Assembly (NCBI GenBank): GCA_021186555.1
Contig: JAJKFL010000010.1
Coordinates: 24,496,679 to 24,560,678 of the forward strand
DNA length: 64,000 nucleotides
Direction: 5' to 3'
From: Reticulitermes speratus
Lineage: Eukaryota; Arthropoda; Insecta; Blattodea; Rhinotermitidae
The position numbers were made by a program, and so were the translations under genes. A model generated the notes under the pieces. It ran no database searches and was not told the DNA's origin. It saw only the letters and a program-made list of their open reading frames with translations. Positions 46,009 through 58,700 of this stretch are shown piece after piece (within the stretch, counting starts at the first letter, position 1; the number at the start of each line of letters is the position of its first letter).

Positions 46009-48500
46009 CTATCTATAAGATATAGTTTATATTAAAATCGCCATATTTGTCGAAGCATTTAAAGGAAATCAACATTCTGAGAACTTCTCTTATTATTCTA
46101 AAATAAATTGTCGCCTCATTTTGAGGGCAGAGAAATAACAAAAAGTTTGACAGGAATATTTCGTCCCTAAAAAAAACTTCCAAGTATGAACGAAGAAGCC
46201 GCCACTGATGTTTTTGTCAATTTCCTTGTCTTTATCGTGTTCTTTCTCTGTCATCAGGAATGCAAAACAAACTTCTGACAATTTATTTCGTTTACACTCG
46301 TTCGTAGGAATTTTCTACCTTTTAATCTTAAGTGTTTGGCTTATTATGACGTATGTTCGACTTTAGTAACACGTAAAGACGTTCATTTATCTTGTAATGT
46401 TGCATTGCTACAGCACACCGACCTTGTACAATGAGGTTAGGATATCAAACTGCTTTGTTAAGCCTGCAGCAAGTTTCGGCCCGTCTGGACCATTAGTTTA
46501 TATAACACAAATGTGCTTAGACGTGGTGGTATGTGCTGAGGGGAGGTACACATATTGAGGGTGACTGAGGGAAGTAGCAGAGCTTGAGGAAACTGAATAA
46601 GAGGAGCCTTATGACTTCACCCTACACCAAATATTAGGAAATGTTATACCATTAGTTCAATAGTTCAGTTAAATGTAGAGTTTTTTTATAGTTTTCTCAC
46701 ATTTAGAATTTCGAGAAAATTTGTGAGTTAACCAAACAAATCAAGGCGTGTCAACTGGTGGGGCATTCATGGTTGCCCCTTATATTGCTTTTTGATTGTG
46801 ATGAACAAAATAAGGGGGACGAGGGGAGCGGGGGGAAGGGGGTACAGAGCTTTAGTGAGAAATATGAAACGTAGAGGCCACTTGAAAGATCTGAGTGTAG
46901 ATGGAACATAAAATTAAAATGCCTTTAAAGACAGAGAGCTTAAGGATATATGATGTATTCATCTAGAACAGTCCAGTTATGGACTGCTGTCAGCACGGTT
47001 TTGGGACTTTGGACTAATTTTTTGGCACCTATGATACTGAAGAATGATGATAATGATGATACATGGTGGTGGTGGTGGTGATATTAGCAGTACTAAGATG
47101 ATTTTACAAATAAATGTTTCATTTCATGTTTAATAAGTCGATCTCCCGTTTTCGAAATAGTTGTCTCCAAAGAATAACATGAGCTCCAAGCAAATACATG
47201 TACAAAGTGCTGGCAATGTCATAGTACACGTGTAGTACACGTGTAGTTAAGTATAGTACGAACCAAGAAAGTTTTGGTGAGCTATATTATATCCGAAATA
47301 AGTTAGCAGAGCCGTAATTGGACGGCCCGCCTGGAGTTTGGACATTAAGGTTTCTCTTGCGTACTGATATCTATGGAGCGCTATGTGAAATACGTTTTTA
47401 TGCAGACTTCAGTTATAACAGAGCACAATGACAGCATTATACTGTGTCAGTAAAATACGTACTAAAACTTTTTTTTTTTGTTAATGTCTTTTGAAATACC
47501 TTTCCCTTTTCAAGCCCGAATGTATATGTGTGTGTATGTATGTATGTATATATGTAAGCAAAGAAATCAAATCATATTTCCTGAAGCAAGCATCACAGAT
47601 TGGGCAGTACGACTCGGCTGTAAGCGAGACCGATCTTAGCGCTACCTGTTACACGATGCTCAATACTTTAGGACAGCAGCATGGCGGCGTGCGTTGAAGT
47701 CAATGTCTCCAATTTTGAGCTGTGCTGTTGAAAGGTTATGATGTGTAATAACGTAATAACCGTGATATAAAAGCAATGCACGATGAATATAATACAAGAA
47801 ATGCTTGTAGAAGATACAACATTATAATGAGGGCTTTTTGAAAGCGTGAAATTCGTGGTCAGAATCATGCAGCGAAATACCTTAATTGATTAAAGTGTTG
47901 CCATAAACAGACTGGTTTCGATCTGATATAAAAAAAAGGGGCCATTACCAAAATGACAGTAAACTGTATGTCAATATTTCTTCTCGTAACAGAATATAGA
48001 AATTGAAGTATATAATTCTTTTACATTAGTCACATGCAGGGTGTGTCAAACGTGTGTTGTATTTACAGGAATTGGCAGTTTTGATTCTGAGGTTATGTTG
48101 TGGTGGTATGTTAAGATAAAAAAGTATGAAGTGGGTGGCTGAATGTGAACTGTTATATAGGAGGTAGAGTCATGGTCTGCTGACCTACCTAACTGCATAG
48201 GTCTCTTATGGAGACTGAGGAAGACCACATGAATTTCAGCTGATAGAGTGAACTAATTTGTTGCTTGATAGTTACAAGGACAAAAATGATCTAAACATCC
48301 TATGTTAGTCTTGCAGATTATTCTGTACAGTGAAGCTGACCACTCATCTGCATCTAGTGCATAGGTTAAGTTATTTGGACATGCAGAGTGAAAGGTATAA
48401 TTTCAAAGGTATGACATTCCTAAAAGAAAAAAGTATTCCCACAGGTGACCAATAATGTTATTTTAAGTTTTCTGTGTTTCGTAATTCTCTTATTAATTAT
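46009..48500. other. Long intergenic stretch, no gene seen
   Basis: About 2.5 kb of AT-rich, mostly unique sequence. It has a GGT microsatellite near 47051-47068, a T run at 47470-47479 and a TATG/TGTG stretch at 47520-47556. A SINE-2 scrap (GTGAAGCTGACCACTCATCT) lies at 48331-48350. No domain is recognisable in the short frames. Confidence 0.5.
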
Positions 48501-48508
48501 AGCATCAG

Positions 48509-48665
48509 TGATAGTTGAACAAATTAGGATTGAGCAGTGGTGGAATGATAATGACAAGGGGAAATTGAAGTACTCAGAAAAAAAAAAACCTGTCCCAGTG
48601 TCTCATGCAGCCCGCCACAAATCTCACATGGTCTGGCCTGGGTTTGATTATAAGTCTCTGTGGTG
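48509..48665 (+). mobile_element. EHWW-type element, single copy
   Basis: Plus strand reads IRIEQWWNDNDKGKLKYSEK, then HKSHMVWPGFDY, the same dispersed frame seen antisense in the 91-bp array. 48666-48955 shows nothing. Confidence 0.65.
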
Positions 48666-48962
48666 AGACATTTATTCTGAAAAGTTGGTCCCTTGATAGA
48701 CAAAACTGTGATGGTGACAAGGGGATGAATTTCCTTTACTACTTTCAGTTTTCCGCAACATACAACATTTGCCTGGAGCAGTGAATCAAGTCATTGAAAT
48801 TCTCATACCAGCAGATAGCCATATTAGTCCTTAGTACACTGACACTGTTCTTGTAACATTAACTTACTTATTATGAACTAATTACCTCTTTGCAGTACAG
48901 ATTTGTGCTGTTACATGTTGGTGAGAAAATTGGAAAGCTTCGAAGCATGAAAAAATTAACAC

Positions 48963-51380
48963 CCTATTGTGTGCAGCTGTAGACACAGCAAGTCATCAGC
49001 ATGTGTTAGAAGCATGTACTGTGTGTGGAGACTGTACTGTGTGCAGCTGTAGGCACAGCAATCATCAGCATGTGTTAGAAGCATGTACTGTGTGTGGAGA
49101 CTGTACTGTGTGCAGCTGTAGGCACAGCAAGTCATGAGCATGTGTTAGAAGCATGTACTGTGTATGCAGACTGTACTGTGTGCAGCTGTAGGCACAGCAA
49201 GTCATCAGGATGTGTTAGAAGCATGTACTGTGTATGCAGACTGTACTGTGTGCAGCTGTAGGCACAGCAAGTCATCAGGATGTGTTAGAAGCATGTACTG
49301 TGTATGCAGACTGTACTGTGTGCAGCTGTAGGCACAGCAAGTCATCAGGATGTGTTAGAAGCATGTACTGTGTGTGGAGACTGTACTGTGTGCAGCTCTA
49401 GGCACAGCAAGTCATCAGCATGTGTTAGAAGCATGTACTGTGTATGCAGACTGTACTGTGTGCAGCTGTAGACACAGCAAGTCATCAGCATGTGTTAGAA
49501 GCATGTACTGTGTGTGGAGACTGTACTGTGTGCAGCTGTAGGCACAGCAAGTCATCAGTATGTGTTAGAAGCATGTACTGTGTATGCAGACCGTACTGTG
49601 TGCAGCTGTAGGCACAGCAAGTCATCAGCATGTGTTAGAAGCATGTACTGTGTATGCAGAATGTACTGTGTGCAGCTGTAGGCACAGCAAGTCATCAGCA
49701 TGTGTTAGAGAGTCTGTGTATAGACGTACTGTGTGCAGCTGTAGGCACAGCAAGTCATCAGCTTGTGTTAGAAGCATGTACTGTGTATGCAGACTGTACT
49801 GTGTGCAGCTGTAGGCACAGCAAGTCATGAGCATGTGTTAGAAGCATGTACTGTGTATGCAGACTGTACTGTGTGCAGCTGTAGGCACAGCAAGTCATCA
49901 GTATGTGTTAGAAGCATGTACTGTGTATGGAGACCGTACTGTGTGCAGCTGTAGGCACAGCAAGTCATCAGGATGTGTTAGAAGCATGTACTGTGTATGC
50001 AGACTGTACTGTGTGCAGCTGTAGGCACAGCAAGTCATCAGCATGTGTTAGAAGCATGTACTGTGTATATAGACTGTACTGTGTGCAGCTGTAGGCACAG
50101 CAAGTCATCAGCATGTGTTAGAAGCATGTACTGTGTATGCAGACTGTACTGTGTGCAGCTGTAGGCACAGCAAGTCATCAGCATGTGTTAGAAGCATGTA
50201 CTGTGTATGCAGACTGTACTGTGTGCAGCTGTAGGCACAGCAAGTCATCAGCATGTGTTAGAAGCATGTACTGTGTATGCAGACTGTACTATGTGCAGCT
50301 GTAGGCACAGCAAGTCATCAGGATGTGTTAGAAGCATGTACTGTGTGCAGCTGTAGGCACAGCAAGTCATCAGCATGTTATAAGCATATACTGTGTATGC
50401 AGACTGTACTGTGTGCAGCTGTAGGCACAGCAAGTCATCAGCTTGTGTTAGAAGCATGTACTGTGTATGCAGACTGTACTGTGTGCAGCTGTAGGCACAG
50501 CAAGTCATGAGCATGTGTTAAGAAGTATGTACTGTGTATGCAGACTGTACTGTGTGCAGCTGTAGGCACAGCAAGTCATGAGAATGTGTTAGAAGCATGT
50601 ACTGTGTATGCAGACTGTACTGTGTGCAGCTGTAGACACAGCAAGTCATGAGCATGTGTTAGAAGCATGTACTGTGTATGCAGACTGTACTGTGTGCAGC
50701 TGTAGACACAGCAAGTCATGAGAATGTGTTAGAAGCATGTACTGTGTATGCAGACTGTACTGTGTGCAGCTGTAGGCACAGCAAGTCATGAGAATGTGTT
50801 AGAAGCATGTACTGTGTATGCAGACTGTACTATGTGTAGCTGTAGGCACAGCAAGTCATCAGGATGTGTTAGAAGCATGTACTGTTTATGCAGACTGTAC
50901 TGTGTGCAGCTGTAGGCACAGCAAGTCATCAGCATGTGTTAGAAGCATGTACTGTGTATGCAGACTGTACTGTGTGCAGCTGTAGACACAGCAAGTCATG
51001 AGAATGTGTTAGAAGCATGTACTGTGTATGCAGACTGTACTATGTGTAGCTGTAGGCACAGCAAGTCATCAGGATGTGTTAGAAGCATGTACTGTGTATG
51101 CAGACTGTACTGTGTGCAGCTGTAGGCACAGCAAGTCATCAGGATGTGTTAGAAGCATGTACTGTGTATGCAGACTGTACTGTGTGCAGCTGTAGGCACA
51201 GCAAGTCATCAGCATGTGTTAGAAGCATGTACTGTGTATGCAGACTGTACTGTGTGCAGCTGTAGACACAGCAAGTCATGAGAATGTGTTAGAAGCATGT
51301 ACTGTGTATGCAGACTGTACTATGTGTAGCTGTAGGCACAGCAAGTCATCAGGATGTGTTAGAAGCATGTACTGTGTATG
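48963..51380. repeat. 70-bp satellite array, about 34 copies
   Basis: Unit GTGTGCAGCTGTAGGCACAG, then CAAGTCATCAGCATGTGTTA, then GAAGCATGTACTGTGTATGC and AGACTGTACT. Variants TAGACACA, CATGAGAATG and TATGTGTAGC recur in a fixed order near the right end with a 280-bp (four-unit) period. Confidence 0.95.
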
Positions 51381-51782
51381 GTAGATCTGAGACTGTGTTG
51401 AAAGGTGACAAGCTGTCCCACACCTGTCTGCACTAAAGTAGCTGGTAAAGACTGTTTGATATTTTCATCTTACACAATTGTGTATATTCAGAAACCACAT
51501 AAGGTTAAATAGCGACTTTAATAATTCATTAATAAAATACAACTTTTGCAGAAGAACATTCATGTATAAATACATAATAAATAGTTTATTTACAGTTTCT
51601 GTGGAGTCCTTTTATTTGAAATACAATGCAGGACCCAAAATCATTGCTTCTGTACAACTTGAACCATATGGAAAATAGTGTTAAATACACTGATGTAACG
51701 TGTGGTTAGTGGAGGATTACTGATAGGATCAGTATTTAATGCTGAAATGTTATATGGTAATGCAAATAATACATGTATCTGT
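51381..51782. other. Intergenic sequence, nothing recognised
   Basis: A spacer between two satellite arrays without visible features. Confidence 0.4.
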
Positions 51783-52860
51783 CATGGACAGAACTTACGG
51801 CTGACAGTCAACACTCAAATCGACAGAACTTAATTCTGACAGTTGACACTGAAATCGACAGAACTTAATTGTGACAGTTAACACTCAAATCGACAGAACT
51901 TAATTCTGACAGTTGACACTCAAATTGACAGAACTTAATTCTGACAGCACTCAAATCGACAGAACTTACTTCTGACAGTTAACACTGAAATGGGCAGAAC
52001 TTACTTCTGACAGTTAACACTGAAATGGACAGAACTTACTGCTGACAGTTAACACTGAAATGGACAGAACTTACTTCTGACAGTTAACACTGAAATGGGC
52101 AGTACTTACTTCTCACAGTTAACACAGAAATGGACAGAACTTACTTCTGACAGTTAACACTGAAATGGGCAGTACTTACTTCTGACAGTTAACACAGAAA
52201 TGGACAGAACTTACTTCTGACAGTTAACACTGAAATGGGCAGTATTTACTTCTGACAGTTAACACTAAATGGACAGAACTTACTGCTGACAGTTAACACA
52301 GAAATGGACAGAACTTACTTCCGACAGTTAACACTGAAATGGACAGAACTTACTTCTGACAGTTAACACTGAAATGGACAGAACTTACTTCTGACAATTA
52401 ACACTGAAATGGACAGAACTTAATTCTGACAGTTAACACTCAAATGGACAGAACTTACTGCTGACAGTTAAAACTCAAATGGACAGAACTTACTTCTGAC
52501 AATTAACACTGAAATGGACAGAACTTAATTCTGACAGTTAACACTCAAATGGACAGAACTTACTGCTGACAGTTAAAACTCAAATGGACAGAACTTACTT
52601 CTGACAATTAACACTTAAATGGACAGAACTTAATTCTGACAGTTAACACTCAAATGGACAGAACTTACTGCTGACAGTTAAAACTCAAATGGACAGAACT
52701 TACTTCTGACAATTAACACTTAAATGGACAGAACTTAATTCTGACAGTTAAAACTCAATTGGACAGAACTTACTGCTGACAATTAACACTTAAATGGACA
52801 GAACTTAATTCTGACAGTTAAAACTCAATTGGACAGAACGTAGTTCTGCCAGTTAACACT
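51783..52860. repeat. 35-bp satellite array, about 31 copies
   Basis: Unit TGGACAGAACTTACTTCTGA plus CAGTTAACACTGAAA. In 52380-52830 three variant units (GTTAACACTCAAA; GTTAAAACTCAAA; AATTAACACTTAAA or TGAAA) repeat as a 105-bp trimer. The array ends about 190 bp beyond the stop codon of the ZCWPW1-like gene. Confidence 0.95.
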
Positions 52861-52917
52861 GAAATAGAAACAAGAACTAATACACCTACTGCAGTGTTAG
52901 GTATAATGTCTGGATAT

Positions 52918-52938
52918 TTTAATGAACGCTGGTTTAAT
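52918..52938 (-). promoter_or_regulatory. Candidate polyadenylation signals (ATTAAA)
   Basis: On the minus strand ATTAAA occurs at 52918-52923 and 52933-52938, about 110-130 bases past the stop codon at 53048. ATTAAA is the commonest variant of AATAAA. No transcript evidence is available. Confidence 0.4.
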
Positions 52939-53047
52939 GCTAATTAAACTGATTTACTGCAAGGAGTTGCTAAAAGCAGTAAAATATTACAGGGATTACA
53001 AAGAAGTTAAGAACACAGCAACTCCCAGCTTCCTTAAAATTATAGAG

Positions 53048-54057
53048 CTACTCCTCTGGCTCAAAATCAAGTGAATCACAAGAATTATCATCAAAATTGT
53101 CATAATCCAGCTGTGGTACAACTGCATCACAGTGCTGATTTGCTTTGGTTTGGAAATTATCGTGCTGGATGTCGGGCACAAGTGGCATGCTGTCGGAGCA
53201 GTTTAAATGTGAATCTGTAGGAACATTACTTGTGCTTGGCTTGTGTATGTCAGGCTGCAGAACTGATGCTGAGCTTTCAACTTCTGTCACACTTTCATGA
53301 TTATCTTCGTCATTAGCAGCTCCATCTTTTGCTGTAATCTTGTCAGCAAGTATATCCAAAACTCTGTTTGTGTAATCTACATTCTGTATTTGTTCTGTTC
53401 GATTGTTCTCCCCAACAGTAGCCATACAGCTGTCTGCCGTGACTTCACTCGTCTTATTTTCTTCATGATTGGCATTCACATTTCTGCCGATGGCTCCACT
53501 GGATGTGGACGATTTGTGTAATCCAATATCAGTTCTGATACCAGTACCAGTATGTGCTTTGTTTTTCTGTGATGTATTGTGCTGAGTTGCTGCAGTCTGA
53601 GATGGGAACAAATCCTGTGAGCAGTTTATTAGAGTTTCGTCTTGCTCGGCTGTAATGCTCAACTGCGTTTCACTGTCATGTGATGTTATGTTCGTTCCAT
53701 TTGTTATCTCCTTTTCTTCATGATCTTTACTGGGCCATGTACTGTCTGGTGCAGACACATTTTCTGGGTTTGTTACTGATGAAGTTTCAGGAATAAGTTC
53801 CTTGTTTGGATCGTCTGTCTCCTTGTTGCTTAACTCCTGAGTGTAGAGCGAACTACTAAATGTAGTCTGATTTGGTCTGCTGGAAGCATCGTGTTCTGGA
53901 ACTTTATTGTTGTTAATTTTAGAAATGTTATCAATGGTTTCAGACATTACAGCTGTTTCTTCATTATCTGCTGCTTGCACCTTTGTTTTCTTTGTCGTAC
54001 GCTTTGTAGTTCTGTCTGGTTTTGCTCTCTTCTTTTTGGGCTTTTCTTTACCTCCAT
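53048..54057 (-). CDS. ZCWPW1: ZCWPW1-like terminal exon: basic patch and acidic tail
   Basis: Acceptor TTTTGTGTTACTACAG, entry in phase 1, then GGKEKPKKKRAKPDRTTKRT, a likely nuclear localisation patch. About 290 residues of Ser/Thr/Asn/Glu-rich, apparently disordered sequence follow, ending DYDNFDDNSCDSLDFEPEE and TAG at 53048-53050. 1010 bp without interruption in such repeat-rich DNA argues that the frame is under selection. Confidence 0.85.
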
Positions 54058-55690
54058 CTGTAGTAACACAAAATAGCATGGAAATTCATTTTCTTGCCAG
54101 GAATATAAAACTTTATAGCAACGCAGTTTGCCACCAATAACCCTGTGACTCAACGTAACAACCCAGAAAAATTGAATCCTTAATTTGCTCCACTGGCAAT
54201 GGAATTTAGATAAACATGCACCCTGCTTTATATACGAATTTTAATACAGTGGACCCTCGAACTTCAAACGGTTTGATGTTTGAACAACTTGAAACTTGAA
54301 CAAAAAATTTGAGGAAAATCCGGTTTTGAAACTCGAACAAAAACTCGAAAGTCGAACAAAGAATCATGTGGTCGCCTTCTCTCTCTGCTTGGTCCAGATG
54401 AAAGAAGGGTAATTCACCTTCCAGTGAACAGTAATATCCCTCCTACTATTATTATTGATTGATTATTATACAATATTTTTTATGTATGTACTATTATAAA
54501 TAAAAATTTTCAATTATTGAAATTAAATATACTTGTTTTATCATTATGATCTTTTGAAATGGGCACTTAAAATGTTTTATAGTGGGTAAATTTTGGGGGT
54601 CTGGAACGGATTAATTCAATTTACATTATTTCTTATGGGGAAATTTAACTGGAAAGTTGAACAACTTGAAAGTCGAACCGTCTCCTGGAACGGATTGTGT
54701 TCGAAGTTTGAGGTTCCAATGTACTAGCTTTACTCTAACACTAGAAAGTCACTAGTTTTTGATCTGGTCTGCTTAATAACAACAGGCCGTGTTTTAGTCA
54801 TATGCCGTATTCAGAGCGTTGTAAAAAGCTGCTTTACCGAGATTATATTTATGCTCCAGGGAAACACTACTTTGCTTACGAACAACCAGCAGCATAAAGT
54901 GACAGTGGTGAGCTACATAACTTGCTGAACAGCTGGTAGAAACAAAAGCTAACTTACCCACAGTTAAGTATTTCACTATCTTGGTAAAGCATTTTTGAGG
55001 ACACTCTGTACATTTAATATGAATAAGATGCCATGTGAATGTTTGTTTGTGTGTCGTTTAATTTTATGAACACGTTTCTTGGCTTATTTACTGATCTATA
55101 AACTTCCTGCACCATCCTTCGTCAGTCCTTAACAAGATAGTCAGATTGCATTGAAAAGAGAGCATGTGGTTTATGTAGAATGTGTTTTGATGTATTATAT
55201 TAAAATTTCGGCTTTAAAAGATCTTTGATCGCAAGGAAGCAAAGAGTAAACCCAAAGCTGAAAAGACGAATGAGCTATGGGTTTGTCTATCCTAATTTGG
55301 ATTATTTCTATGTAAAGTTATTTATCAGAAGGTACATGATAAGTCGGTCCCTGTCACCACGATAAGTCGGTCTCTGTTATCACGATAAGTCGGTCCCTGT
55401 CACCACGATAAGTCGGTCCCTGTCACCACAGCATGGCGCGTCCTCAGGTTGCGGATGGAGGAACGGCCTGCAGATATGGAGGGTAGCTGCGGATACATTG
55501 AATAAGCAGTGGCGGACAGCTGACAAGGGGTGGTCCTCCAGCTTGGGGGTTGGGCGAGGTGCTAACAACTCCTCACCGTAAAAAATTACTAAGTTACGAA
55601 TCATTTAACAAAGCCTCAGACCTGAATGCGGGGAATTCCTTGACTAGCTGACGACCTGTTAGCTTCTCTAGAAGAAACTGTGCTGCATGG

Positions 55691-55727
<37 letters not shown>

Positions 55728-58700
55728 CATGTTATAGTGTAATTACCTTCGCGAAGGTTTCTGTACACAGAGAGTGTTTCATCGTTGTCACTGTTGAGAG
55801 AAAATGTTTCTTCATCTTCAGCTGTAAAAAAATGTACATAGAATTAAGATAATTTGAACAGCAACTTTACATTTTATGGGAATTTCTGACATTTACATAA
55901 TAATATGAAGGTCCTACAAACAGCTGCCTTGTTCCATGATGTCGTGTAGTTTGACAGATAGGTATCAACATTTTGGAGCAACCTGCTTCCTCTGTCTCCA
56001 GATTAGGAGACAGAGGAAGCAGGTGCTTCTGAAACGTCAGTACATTCCTACCAAACTTTATGCCGTAATATCCCAGAACAACGTAATGATACTCGCTGCT
56101 GTCAACAATTTATGTCTTGCCAACTGTAATGATACTCGCTGCTGTCAACAATTTATGTCTTGCCAACTGTAATGATACTCGCTGCTGTCAACAATTTATG
56201 TCTTGCCAACTGTAATGATACTCGCTGCTGTCAACAATTTATGTCTTGCCAACTGTAATGATACTCGCTGCTGTCAACAATTTATGTCTTGCCAACTGTA
56301 ATGATACTCGCTGCTGTCAACAATTTATGTCTTGCCAACTGTAATGATACTCGCTGCTGTCAACAATTTATGTCTTGCATGTATAAACAAAGGAAGGCTT
56401 TGCATCTTAACCTATTGGCAAGTTATTGATTTCTTATACTCAAAATGCGTTTATAAAATTTAAATATTTCAACTTAAGTGTCCCTCAATTATTGCTGTTC
56501 TACTGAAAAGTGGACGTCTGACATCTGGTCAGTGAATCTATGTGAATTCCTATTCACTAACATTTGTCAGCCAATAGGATAGGTTTTCCACAGCTGTCGA
56601 AGTATACCAATGGAATGAAAGAAAGGTCAGCAAGGAAAGTGTTAAAATAGGACGTATAATAATATAAATACTTGCCAGTTTTCCTTTTATCTTGCTCTTT
56701 CTTCCTCTTGATGGATCCAATGGGGCCTTTGTAGCGAGCAAGGAACCCAAACGTCCTCAGACGCTCACCAATACCCATAGGCAAGGCTTTCTGTGCTTGT
56801 AGTTTGGCGACTTGGAGCCTCTTAGCATAGTCTGTCCCACGTGCGATTGTCTATCGAAAGCAATCGGAGACTAATTAGTGAAACTGTATTCAGAGAAAAG
56901 GAAAGACACTACATCAACATTGAATTAGTCAGCTGATTGTTTAGGGCCAAAGAAGAATGGCAGTGGGCAAACTCCCATTGGCACAGCTGCGTACTATAGA
57001 CAGTAATCTGCGTTGCTGTCAACCACGCAAGTGCCTACTGTGGTGACACTTTGCGTCAACAAAAAGTATTCATAATACAGGAATGAGCTACAGTCGTCTA
57101 AATATTCACCAAGCTCGGTGTTCAGAATTTTGACTTTTCGTGATCACCCGTTTTAATACAGATGTTTCAGCCTCTCGCTACTTGTTCCAACAAATCGGGA
57201 TGAGACCACGTGGCTGGCGAGTTGATTTCCCCACCCTTTTGCTATTGCACAGAACACTCTCAGCTCAGTCAAGCTCTGTCTTTCATCGAGTGAGGTTGAT
57301 TGCTTTTGTGCTTTATGGGATGAGACTCCCCTTCAATAATTCAATACTGGTACATTTTTTGCTACCAAAAATTGTTTGTATTTTATTAAAGATAAACTTT
57401 ATGCATTTTGAGGTTATTTTGTGTTTCTATTATTGGCACCAAGTAGCAGTAGGCGTTTACGCTGACAATCGTTTCTGGCATTCATAACAGTTTTATCAGT
57501 CCCATTTAATCACAAACATCAAAGCCGTGCTGTATGTGCAATTACAGACAGACTTGCAGATTCATAACTGCTGCTAATTTCTAAATAAATTAGCCACTTA
57601 ACTAATTCATCCTGCCTTACATTTGGACAGATATTAAAAATGTATTCACCCTAAGTCTCTATTAATGTGCTTATTTCAAATAGGCAAGTTTATGTTTGGA
57701 CTACTAAAGATTCTGAAGATAAATGGACCATTCAGAAATTTATTAGGAAATGCAGTCTAAAAATTTGATATTCACATAATATATTCATTAAACACCAACT
57801 AATGCACATAAACTTTATTCACAATAATTTATTCTTAAAATTTTAAGAATAAATTATTGTGAATAAAGTTTATGTGCATTAGTTGGTGTTTAATGAATAT
57901 ATCTTGATATTCACATGCGTGACACCAGCAAGTACATTGTTAAAGCAGTGTAGAGACAGTTTAAAAACGAAAATCCAACACATGTAGGAGCATTTTTATT
58001 TATGTCACATGTGGATCTAACATAAAGAGAGCCAGAAATAATGTGACCTGGGCTGAGTGATCTGGGGTTTGTTTCCTGGCAGAGGCAAGAGGTTTTCTCT
58101 TCTCAAAACTGTCCAGGCCAGATCTTTGACCCATCCAGCCCCTCTATTCAATGGGTAACAGGCACTTTTTCTAGCCAGGGCATGAAGCTAACCACTCACC
58201 TCCATCTAGTGCAACAGTTAAGAATGAATGGAGCTATACCTCTACTCCCCCTATATGCCATCCTGGCATGTACATGGAGAACTTTACACGCTTTGTTTTG
58301 AATGAACCTAAAGAATCTTATGATGAAAGAAGTTTGTCAGAACGAGTCAAGAAAGGTTGAAATCCTGAGCTTTAAGATTTGACTGCAGATGCTTATTACA
58401 TAGTTGCAGTAGCAATTGCAGTGTCCTGTAAACTGATTATACAGGAAGGTCTAGAATGTAGGCACAGATTTCATGGCTGATAAATAATAATAAATGAGGA
58501 AGTATTACACAGAGTGAAGGAGGAGAGGAATATCGTACATACAGTAAAAAGAAGAAAGGCTAACTGGATTGGTCACATCTTGCGTAGAAACTGCCTTCTG
58601 AAACACGTGATTGAAGGAAAGTTAGAGGGAAGGATAGAAATGACGGGAAGACGAGGGAGAAGGCGTATGCAGCTACTGCATGACCTTAAGGAAAAGAGAA

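Noticed and set aside
57140..57487. 115-codon plus-strand frame in an intron
   Set aside because: Antisense to the gene's intron, no domain, not flanked by usable splice or start context.
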